22,343 nt of DNA from JAWLFY01 sp964462125 (GTDB lineage: Bacteria; Planctomycetota; Planctomycetia; Pirellulales; Pirellulaceae), in contig CAYWXT010000073.1 of the NCBI GenBank assembly GCA_964462125.1, forward strand, positions 1 through 22,343. Direction: 5' to 3'. The position numbers and the translations under genes are program-made. Of the stretch, positions 1 through 6,643 are shown in pieces (within the stretch, counting starts at the first letter, position 1; every line of letters starts with the position of its first letter). The notes under the pieces are model-generated. The model saw only the letters and a list, made by a program, of their open reading frames with translations, had not been told where the DNA came from and searched no databases.

Positions 1-185
1 TTACGGCTCGGGTCAGCCGGGGGCAAATCCTTTTCACTCCGGGTCAGCCGTCCATAAACGGCACCCCCTAATGGGACCATTCCAGGCTTTCCGGGCGAGC
101 ACTGACTACCCCCTCGGTTGATAGGGGATGGAGGCTTACTTTGAACACATGTCCACTTCATGTTTCCACGCATGGGAGATTTTCC
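1..185. other. Non-coding stretch with short repeats and hairpins
   Basis: No convincing gene is seen here. The 11-mer CGGGTCAGCCG occurs twice, at 9-19 and 40-50. The first copy is part of a small hairpin, CGGCT (4-8) with AGCCG (15-19). A second hairpin pairs CCCCT (110-114) with AGGGG (123-127) around an 8-nt loop. The 3' end carries a GGGAGA Shine-Dalgarno-like site (174-179) for the broken recombinase gene that follows. The region may continue a repeat or recombination site lying left of the window, which cannot be judged from here. Confidence 0.4.
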
Positions 186-630
186 ATGACGGTTGAACTC
201 TTTCGCCAGCGTCTGACTCGGGCCCAGCTTCATCCGAATGGCCGGCAGTGGATGCCGACGTGGTTGGAGCAATACGCGATCCAGCAACCTCCGGGCATCG
301 AGGCATTGGAGGTGACGGAGGAGACATACGTCAACTGGCTTCTGCGATTCATACGACCATCCAGTTGTGCTGAGCAAACGCGAAGTGGCTGAGTTGATGA
401 GCTTCATGCGTGGAACGAAGGCGACGATGCTTCATTTGATGTACGGAAGCGGGCTACGGTATCGGGAATGTCGCTGTTTGCGGATCAAGGACGTTTGCTT
501 CGACACGGGCCACATCGTTGTCCGCAATGGCAAAGGACAAGAGGATCGTGTGAGGGTACTTCCGGAATTCGTGGTGGAACTACTGCAACGCTGCATCGAG
601 ACAGCCAAGTCGATCCATCGAGATGATCTG
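186..630 (+). pseudogene. Decayed tyrosine recombinase, integron-integrase-like
   Basis: Two reading frames hold pieces of one tyrosine site-specific recombinase. The first starts at ATG 186, with GGGAGA six nt upstream, and gives a SAM-like core-binding N-terminus ending in YVNWLLRFIR, close to the YVxWxxRFI motif of integron integrases. Near 353 it is joined out of frame to HPVVLSKREVAELM, the usual start of the catalytic domain. The catalytic domain continues through YGSGLR, with the first catalytic Arg at about 457-459, and NGKGQEDRVRVLP. About 60-70 residues that normally separate these parts are missing. Everything after about 630 is lost, including the HxxR box and the nucleophilic Tyr. 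The product cannot be active. The XerC/D family is an alternative, because the IntI-specific insert falls in the lost part and cannot be tested. Confidence 0.72.
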
Positions 631-965
631 CATCTGCTCGAGGACTGGGGTGGAACAGACTATCACAGCTCGTGCATCAAGATCGGCCAGAGCGGGTCGC
701 AATCCGCATTTCAAGGGACAGTCGTCCGCGGAAATACGGTCTTACAACTGCCACGGCGGCGAAGCGATGAGCAGCCGCGACGGCAGCCACAACCTCTTCG
801 ATTCGCTGGTGGTATCGCAATAGTTCGCAATGATGTCGAGATCGTTTTTCTCCCACGGTCCTGCGGGGGACACTCGGTTGGAGTGTATGATAGAGATCGA
901 CGCAGGGGCGTGAGACCTAATCCTTGACGTTCTCCCCTGTCGGCCGACACGGGCCAGGGAACGAA
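631..965. other. Non-coding region between recombinase remnant and sigma factor gene
   Basis: The recombinase frame stays open to 927, but its translation after about residue 88 no longer resembles any recombinase and is rich in Arg and Pro, so it is probably non-coding. A 12-bp perfect palindrome, TGTCGGCCGACA, lies at 938-949 just before the ribosome-binding site of the next gene. No good sigma-70 promoter was found: TATGAT at about 886-891 has no matching -35 box at normal spacing. The stretch could be repetitive or cassette-derived, which cannot be decided by eye. Confidence 0.4.
938..949. promoter_or_regulatory. 12-bp perfect palindrome upstream of ECF sigma gene
   Basis: TGTCGGCCGACA reads the same on both strands and ends 16 nt before ATG 966, immediately upstream of the AGGGA ribosome-binding site at 956-960. 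Its size and place would suit an operator for a dimeric regulator or a block on translation initiation, but palindromes of this length also occur by chance in GC-rich DNA. Confidence 0.25.
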
Positions 966-1544
966 ATGATGAGCAACATCAGCCAACTTCTTGCGGCCGT
1001 CGATGGTGGTGATCAGGATGCCGCCGAGCAGTTGTTGCCCCTGGTCTACGATGAATTGCGGCGGCTGGCTTCCCAGAAGTTACGCCATGAGAGGGCTGGA
1101 CATACACTGCAGCCGACGGCGCTGGTGCACGAGGCGTATCTGCGGCTGGTGACCGGCAATGCGGAACCGCGATTCAAGGGACGACGGTACTTCTTTGCGG
1201 CTGCGTCCCAGGCGATGCGACGAATTCTGGTGGAGAGCGCCCGCCGCAAACAGACTCAACGCGCCGGCGGCGATTTGAAACGGCAAGAACTCGTCGAGGA
1301 TGCGGTCGCGTTTCCCCAGCCGAGCGTGGACCTGCTGGCATTGGACGAAGCGCTGCAACGATTGGCGACCGATGCACCGCGCAAGGCACAGCTCGTCGAA
1401 CTCCGCTATTTTGCGGGACTCACCACTGCAGAGGCTGCGAAACTTTTGGATGTCTCTACGGCAACGGCCGAGCGGGATTGGACTTACGCCAGGGCATGGC
1501 TGCGGCGAGAGCTGGATGCTCATTCAAATTCCGACGATTCGTAA
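966..1544 (+). CDS. ECF sigma factor (sigma70_ECF, PF07638-like)
   Basis: This 192-residue protein is an RNA polymerase sigma factor of the ECF-like group common in planctomycetes. The sigma-2 region covers about residues 5-95 and includes AEQLLPLVYDELRRLA, HTLQPTALVHEAYLRLV and the RNA-polymerase-contacting helix FFAAASQAMRRILVESARR. The sigma-4 helix-turn-helix covers about 130-185, with LVELRYFAGLTTAEAAKLL. The start is ATG 966 or the adjacent ATG 969, placed behind AGGGA (956-960). A TTG at 924 in the same frame has no ribosome site and is less likely. No anti-sigma gene is visible. The large kinase begins 97 nt downstream on the same strand, and sigma factors of this group are often encoded beside such kinases, so signalling through that kinase is inferred. 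Confidence 0.93.
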   Translation: MMSNISQLLAAVDGGDQDAAEQLLPLVYDELRRLASQKLRHERAGHTLQPTALVHEAYLRLVTGNAEPRFKGRRYFFAAASQAMRRILVESARRKQTQRAGGDLKRQELVEDAVAFPQPSVDLLALDEALQRLATDAPRKAQLVELRYFAGLTTAEAAKLLDVSTATAERDWTYARAWLRRELDAHSNSDDS

Positions 1545-1641
1545 ATTTTTCTCAGAGTGGATGAGGGAAATCGCAGGCTTACCTCGCATGTACTCCTATG
1601 ACGCTACTCCCTCTTCTTCGCGAGTCTGAGCGAGTTACCTA

Positions 1642-4600
1642 ATGGATGAGCAAACCATTTTCCACACGGCCTTGAGCAAGTCGTCACCCGCCGAGCGCGC
1701 CGCCTATCTCGATCAGGCCTGTGCCGACAACCGAGAACTTCGGGAGTCGGTCGAGCAATTGATTCGCGCCCATGAATGTGCCGGCAGTTTTCTCAACGTC
1801 CCCGCTCTGGGGCTTGGATCCGGGTCACTCGAGACGGCCAGTTTTGTCCGTGATGGATCGGAGCCATCGCTCGACTTCCTGAAACCGACCGACGACCCAG
1901 ATTCGTTGGGAACGCTGGGCACCTACGTCGTCAGTGAGACAATTGGACGTGGAGGGATGGGGTTGGTGTTGAAGGGGCACGATCCCAAATTGAATCGGAT
2001 CGTCGCGATCAAAGTGCTGGCACCCGAGTTGGCGTCGAATGTGACCGCTCGCAAGCGATTTCTTCGCGAAGCCCAGGCCGCGGCAGCCGTTAGCCACAAC
2101 CATGTGGTCACCACCCACGCAATCGACGAGGTTGAGAACTTTCCTTATATCGTCATGGAATACATTGCCGGTCGGTCGCTGCAAGATCGAATCGATCAGG
2201 ACGGACCGTTGGACACCAAGCGGACACTGAGAATCGCCCGGCAAACGGCATTGGGTCTCGCCGCCGCCCATGAGCAGGGCTTGATTCATCGGGATGTGAA
2301 GCCAGCCAATATCCTGCTTGAGAATGGGGTGGAGCGGGTCAAGTTGAGCGACTTTGGCGTCGCTCGCGCCATCGACGATGCCAGTACAACGCAGACCGGG
2401 ATGGTCGCCGGCACGCCCCAGTACATGTCACCCGAACAGGCTCAGGGTCGACGAATCGACCACCGCAGCGACCTGTTCAGCTTGGGCTGCGTGATGTACG
2501 CGATGTGCACCGGCCGATCACCATTCCGGGCTGAAACGACGATGGCCGCGCTCCGTCGCGTTTGTGACGATGAGCCAAGACCGATCGAGCAGATCAATCC
2601 AGAGGTGCCCGACTGGTTGATCTCGATGATCAATCGGTTGTTGGCAAAGAATCCCGATGATCGGTTCCAATCGGCTGCGGAGGTTGCTGAGATCTTGGGG
2701 AACGGTCTGGCCCATCTCCAGCAGCCAAGCGAAGCCTTTCGCGCCAAATTGGTACAGCTGTCTTGCGAGGACGCAGTTGGGTCGCAGATCCACGATCTGG
2801 ACGATTCCATGACGGGGGGCCTGGGCATCAGCAAGCCAACGAATCCGATTCCGAGACGAGCGGGGCCGCGGTTTTCGAACCGCCGCCCGCAAGTGGTGTT
2901 CGCCGCGACCATCATCGCCGCTCTATTCCTCGCGGTCGGTGTCAACGAAGCTGTTGGGGTTTCAGGCGTGCAGGAGTTCCTGGCGACCATCCTTCGTATC
3001 AACACCGTCCACGGCACGTTGATGGTTGAAGTGGACGATCCCGCCGTTCAGGTGACAATCGACGGCGAAGACGTGGTGATTACCGGCGCCGGTCCCCAAG
3101 AAGTCCGATTGAAACCGGGCGTGTACCAGCTCCGCGCCCAGAAAGAGGGAAAACTGGTCGCCCAGGAACTCGTCACGATCTCGCGCGACGGAAAGCAAGT
3201 CGTGAAAATTGGGTTCGAACCCGATTCAACGCCCAAGCCGGCCACTGAACTATCAGCGACTGACGATCCACGCCCCCTCAGCCAATTGGTTGAGCTTGGG
3301 AGTTTCAGCAGCGCAGACCCTCTTCCATACACGGCAAGTTTCTCCCCCGACGGTCGCTCGATCCTGATTTGGTCCGATGCCGAGCAGCATGCCCGAATCC
3401 TAGAGCTTGAAGATCGCCGGGTACGGCAACGTTTCCGTGGAAAATTTGGTGTCTGCGTGTTCACGCCCGACGGGAAACGGATCGTCACCGGATCTCATCA
3501 CGATGGCGATCAGGCGAACCGACTTGTCGTCTGGGACGTGCAGTCAGGCGAACCGAGATGGGAGTCGCCGGAGGTGACGGGTACCTTCCAGTCGCTGGAC
3601 GTGTCGTCCGACGGCGACATCGTTGTCAGTGCCCATGCTCAGTGGTGGGGCGACCAAATCGGGCGGGATCAGACTGTCCGCATTTGGGACATAGAAAATG
3701 AAGAGCTGCTGGGTGTGATCAAGGACCACGCCGATCAGGTATTGGCAGTGGCCATCGCTCCTGACGCAAGCACCCTCGTTTCCGCAAGCCGTGATCGGAC
3801 GGTACGACGATGGGACGTGACAACCGGCGAAGAGCTTCGCCGCTTCGAAGGGATGGGCACCGAAGCTTTCGCTGTGGCTGTATCGCCAGATGGCAAGTAT
3901 GTGCTGGCCGGTTATGCTCCCGACGAGGAAAGCGGGATTCAAGACCGAATCATCGACGATCCGGAACACTGCGTGGCCGTGATGTGGGAACTGGAGACGG
4001 GGAAAGAAATCCAGCGGTTCGAGGGACATCGCGGATGCATCAAATCGGTCGGGTTTTCACCGGATGGAAAATGGGTCGTTACCGCAAGCGGCGGAGCCCA
4101 CGTCGGCAAACCTCTTTCCGATGGAAGCCAGAAGATCACACGCGACAACACGGTGCGAGTATGGGAGTCGTCCACGGGCCGCCCCTTGGTCATCCAGGAG
4201 CATCGAAGCTCGCTGCGATCTGCATCCTTCTCCTCCGACGGCGAACGACTGCTGACCGGAGGATGGCAACGCGTTCAGCTGTGGAAGCTTCCCGACAACC
4301 TCTCGCGTGATGTTGACACCGCGGATACAAATCCCTTGCCGCGACCGCTGTTGACTTCATCCAACCGTGGAGGCGACTTCGACGTCTATCGCGCTGACTG
4401 TTCCGGAACGGATTCCCAAGACTGGATCAACTTGACGAATCATCCGGCCGAAGACACCGGGCCGGCTTACTCGCCGGACGGAGAAAGGATCGCATTTTGC
4501 TCAACCCGAAGCGGGAACCTCGATATCTGGGTCATGAACGCCGATGGGAGCGAGGCGGTCCGGCTCACGGACTTTCCTGGAATCGATCGCACGCCCTGCT

Positions 4601-5184
4601 GGTCTCCCGATGGAGAGCAAATCGCCTTCGTCCGGCATCTGCCCCAGTCCAACTGGGACATTTTTGTGATGAACGCCGATGGTTCGAATCAGGTCAACCT
4701 CACGAACGATCCGGCGAAGGAAGCAGACCCTGCCTGGTCCCCCGACGGCCAATCGATTGCCTATAGCTTCGAAGCGGACGGGACGTATCTCTATCAGATG
4801 GCCGCGGACGGTTCCAATCCGCGGCTGATTTCCGGACGCAAAGGAGCGTTCACCTATCCAGCTTGGTCGCCCGATGGCTCGCAGATCATGTATACCGGTT
4901 GGACCGACGGTGCCGGGAGCGACCTCGAACTGTTTGTCATCAATGCCGATGGCACCCATGATCGACAGCTCACCCACCTGCGGGGACTCAACACGTTTGC
5001 TGCATGGTCGCCAGACGGTCACAAGGTTGCCTTTCAACACCGCCATCCAAACATTCCCGGTCGCAAGGCAACCGTCTACATCGTCGACGTGGATGGCTCC
5101 AATGCGACGCCAATCAGCGGGGCCGAAGCGCATATCGGCTATGGAGGCGGCCGCCCGGCATGGCAGCCCGCTTCGAGCGACTAA
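1642..5184 (+). CDS. Membrane Ser/Thr protein kinase with WD40 and TolB-like propellers
   Basis: A 1180-residue Hanks-type kinase. Residues 1-55 form a helical segment (ERAAYLDQAC, AHECAGSFL) typical of planctomycete kinases paired with ECF sigma factors. The kinase domain is about 94-355: GRGGMG glycine loop (102-107), VAIK Lys124, HRD 216-218, Asn223, DFG 237-239, and SPEQ at 263-266 in the APE position. All catalytic residues are present. One membrane segment lies at about 418-436, so everything after it should be outside the cytoplasm. Next come a PEGA-like beta domain (about 456-525), seven WD40-type blades (about 560-890), and six PD40/TolB-like blades with repeated SPDG and MNADGS motifs (about 905-1175). 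The two propellers are probably sensor or docking platforms. The ribosome site is weak. The partner is probably the sigma factor 97 nt upstream. Confidence 0.95.
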   Translation: MDEQTIFHTALSKSSPAERAAYLDQACADNRELRESVEQLIRAHECAGSFLNVPALGLGSGSLETASFVRDGSEPSLDFLKPTDDPDSLGTLGTYVVSETIGRGGMGLVLKGHDPKLNRIVAIKVLAPELASNVTARKRFLREAQAAAAVSHNHVVTTHAIDEVENFPYIVMEYIAGRSLQDRIDQDGPLDTKRTLRIARQTALGLAAAHEQGLIHRDVKPANILLENGVERVKLSDFGVARAIDDASTTQTGMVAGTPQYMSPEQAQGRRIDHRSDLFSLGCVMYAMCTGRSPFRAETTMAALRRVCDDEPRPIEQINPEVPDWLISMINRLLAKNPDDRFQSAAEVAEILGNGLAHLQQPSEAFRAKLVQLSCEDAVGSQIHDLDDSMTGGLGISKPTNPIPRRAGPRFSNRRPQVVFAATIIAALFLAVGVNEAVGVSGVQEFLATILRINTVHGTLMVEVDDPAVQVTIDGEDVVITGAGPQEVRLKPGVYQLRAQKEGKLVAQELVTISRDGKQVVKIGFEPDSTPKPATELSATDDPRPLSQLVELGSFSSADPLPYTASFSPDGRSILIWSDAEQHARILELEDRRVRQRFRGKFGVCVFTPDGKRIVTGSHHDGDQANRLVVWDVQSGEPRWESPEVTGTFQSLDVSSDGDIVVSAHAQWWGDQIGRDQTVRIWDIENEELLGVIKDHADQVLAVAIAPDASTLVSASRDRTVRRWDVTTGEELRRFEGMGTEAFAVAVSPDGKYVLAGYAPDEESGIQDRIIDDPEHCVAVMWELETGKEIQRFEGHRGCIKSVGFSPDGKWVVTASGGAHVGKPLSDGSQKITRDNTVRVWESSTGRPLVIQEHRSSLRSASFSSDGERLLTGGWQRVQLWKLPDNLSRDVDTADTNPLPRPLLTSSNRGGDFDVYRADCSGTDSQDWINLTNHPAEDTGPAYSPDGERIAFCSTRSGNLDIWVMNADGSEAVRLTDFPGIDRTPCWSPDGEQIAFVRHLPQSNWDIFVMNADGSNQVNLTNDPAKEADPAWSPDGQSIAYSFEADGTYLYQMAADGSNPRLISGRKGAFTYPAWSPDGSQIMYTGWTDGAGSDLELFVINADGTHDRQLTHLRGLNTFAAWSPDGHKVAFQHRHPNIPGRKATVYIVDVDGSNATPISGAEAHIGYGGGRPAWQPASSD

Positions 5185-5497
5185 CGGTGCAGGCACCGGG
5201 TCGAAATCGATGATCTTAAGCGAGTTTGCCACTCGCAACGTTACTGGAACGTGTTTTCGCCAGGCTCACCACCGCAGGACTCGGCATACTCGTCCAACCG
5301 CATCGCGATCGTGACCGGTTTCGGAGGGAACCGGGGACGAGCGGCCAACGGCTAGTTCAATCTGCTTACTTTTGTTGACGTACTTCGTGCTGGATATCGA
5401 GCCGCCGGCGCGATAGTCTCAGCGGTGTCGACATGCAAATGCGAACCCCCGCAACCAATCTAGCGAGAACGGGGGTGCATCAATCGGGAGGCCGGCT
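5185..5497. other. Intergenic region, kinase to second sigma factor
   Basis: This 313-nt gap has no convincing gene. A weak hairpin, GCGAG (5220-5224) with CTCGC (5232-5236), follows the kinase stop but has no T run. TTGACG at 5375-5380 matches a -35 box, but no -10 hexamer sits at the usual 16-18 nt distance. The 3' part holds the leader hairpin listed separately and the GGGAG ribosome site (5486-5490) of the next gene. Confidence 0.45.
5439..5480 (+). promoter_or_regulatory. Leader hairpin ahead of second sigma factor gene
   Basis: ACCCCC (5445-5450) pairs with GGGGGT (5471-5476). The stem extends across a two-nt GA bulge by ATGC (5439-5442) pairing with GCAT (5477-5480), which gives ten base pairs around a 20-nt loop. 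It ends 5 nt before the GGGAG ribosome site and 17 nt before ATG 5498, so in the transcript it could influence translation. No T run follows, so it is not an intrinsic terminator. A regulatory role is inferred only from position. Confidence 0.35.
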
Positions 5498-6283
5498 ATG
5501 TCGGAACCATCAAGCGAACACGGGCCGTTGTCGAGCAAACACGAGTCGGACGAGCGTCTCAGCCGCATCGCCACTCGCTGGTCGATCGTCCACGGTGCCC
5601 ACGACCGCCCAGACGACGATGCCGAGTCGCTCCGACGCGCCCTGGTGGACCGCTACAGTGCGGCGGCGTACCGGTATCTGCTTGGGGCCGTCCGGGATCC
5701 GGAGATCGCCGATGAGCTCTGCCAAGAGTTTGCCGTGCGCTGTCTGCAGGGAGACTTCCACCGAGCCGATCCTCAGCGGGGACGATTCCGCGATTACGTC
5801 AAAAAGACGCTGATCAATATGGCCAACCAGCACCACCGCGGTCGAAAGCGGTGGCCGGACGCATTTCCGTCCGACGCGTTCGAGCCCGCCGCGCCCCAGC
5901 AAGCTCCGGAGGCTGACGCAAGTTTCGAGGAATGCCTCCGGGACGAGTTGCTCGAGGCGACGTGGGATGCCCTGGATGAGTCACAGCCGAGATATCATTC
6001 GGTCCTCAAATTGCGGATCGAGGCTCCCGATCTTTCCTCCCGGGAGATGTCCGAGGAGTTGAGCCGGAGGCTCGGCAAGCAGTTGAGCCCCGACACGATT
6101 CGCAAAACTGTGGAACGAGCCCGGGCTCGCTTCGCGGAACTGTTGCTGGACGAAGTGGCTCGGTCATCCGGGGCCGACTCGCTCGACGATGTGCAGCGCG
6201 AGCTGGAGCAGCTGAATCTGCTCAAGTACTGTCGCGGAGCGCTGCAGCGACGCGCGGAAAAAGATCGCGTTCAGAAACGCTGA
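5498..6283 (+). CDS. Planctomycete sigma-70-type factor (TRWSxV group)
   Basis: This 261-residue protein is a sigma-like transcription factor of a group abundant in planctomycetes. The N-terminus carries the group's TRWSIV motif (26-31). Sigma-2-like sequence covers about 45-115, with DPEIADELCQEFAVRCLQG, DPQRGRFRDYVKKTLINMAN and QHHR. An acidic linker follows. Sigma-4-like sequence covers about 155-225, with YHSVLKLRIEAPDLSSREMS and the helix DTIRKTVERARARFAELL. The tail RELEQLNLLKYCRGAL is also typical of the group. ATG 5498 is supported by GGGAG seven nt upstream. It differs clearly from the sigma factor at 966-1544, so this is not a duplication. It lies between the kinase and the RTX gene, which makes the latter a possible target, but no promoter evidence links them. 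Confidence 0.85.
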   Translation: MSEPSSEHGPLSSKHESDERLSRIATRWSIVHGAHDRPDDDAESLRRALVDRYSAAAYRYLLGAVRDPEIADELCQEFAVRCLQGDFHRADPQRGRFRDYVKKTLINMANQHHRGRKRWPDAFPSDAFEPAAPQQAPEADASFEECLRDELLEATWDALDESQPRYHSVLKLRIEAPDLSSREMSEELSRRLGKQLSPDTIRKTVERARARFAELLLDEVARSSGADSLDDVQRELEQLNLLKYCRGALQRRAEKDRVQKR

Positions 6284-6581
6284 ACATCAGCAACCGAATC
6301 GTCGAGCGAATCGCTGGGACCTGTGCCAAGCGTACCAGGCGCGTTTGGCCGGATTGCTTGAGTGCCGTCGCTTTCTCTTTCCGTCTGGCATGATCGACCC
6401 TCCTATTGTGAAGGCGCCTTAAGTTTTTTCTCTCGCCATCCTCTCAAACGCGCCCTGTGACAATCGCTGCCGGTGACTCGCCTGCCACTGGTCAGCTGAC
6501 GTCACTCCCGCCAGCGACGCAGAGTGCTGAACTGAGAAAAATTCCCACCGCCTGTCACAGCCTGCATACGAGAGGGTGAAG

Positions 6582-6604
6582 GCGGAAACGGCGGGCGTTT
6601 CCGC
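6582..6604 (+). promoter_or_regulatory. Perfect 9-bp stem-loop in RTX gene leader
   Basis: GCGGAAACG (6582-6590) pairs perfectly with CGTTTCCGC (6596-6604) around the loop GCGGG (6591-6595). It ends 27 nt before the ribosome site GGAGG and 39 nt before ATG 6644. No T run follows. In the mRNA it may stabilise the 5' end or be recognised by a regulator. As DNA it is an inverted repeat that could be an operator. Confidence 0.45.
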
Positions 6605-6631
6605 GACTCACCGGAATCTATGGGTCGATGT

Positions 6632-6636
6632 GGAGG
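6632..6636 (+). promoter_or_regulatory. Ribosome-binding site fixing the RTX gene start
   Basis: GGAGG is seven nt before ATG 6644. It lies inside the reading frame if the upstream ATG 6620 is used, and that ATG has no ribosome site of its own. The site therefore favours 6644 as the start. Confidence 0.7.
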
Positions 6637-6643
6637 TACGGGA

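Larger units (their letters stand above)
6284..6643. other. Intergenic region and RTX gene leader
   Basis: This is a 360-nt stretch without a gene. AAGGCGCCTT (6411-6420) followed by a six-T run (6424-6429) resembles a terminator, but the palindrome has no real loop and leaves a very short stem, so I do not call it one. The 3' part contains the 9-bp hairpin at 6582-6604 and the GGAGG ribosome site at 6632-6636. No recognisable sigma-70 promoter was found. Confidence 0.4.

Noticed and set aside
924..965. TTG start at 924 for the first sigma factor
   Set aside because: It has no ribosome site, whereas ATG 966 has AGGGA in place and the domain begins right after it.
5375..5400. Sigma-70 promoter beginning with TTGACG
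   Set aside because: No -10-like hexamer lies 16-18 nt downstream.
6411..6429. AAGGCGCCTT followed by a T run as a terminator of the second sigma gene
   Set aside because: The palindrome has no loop; the real RNA stem would be only about three base pairs.
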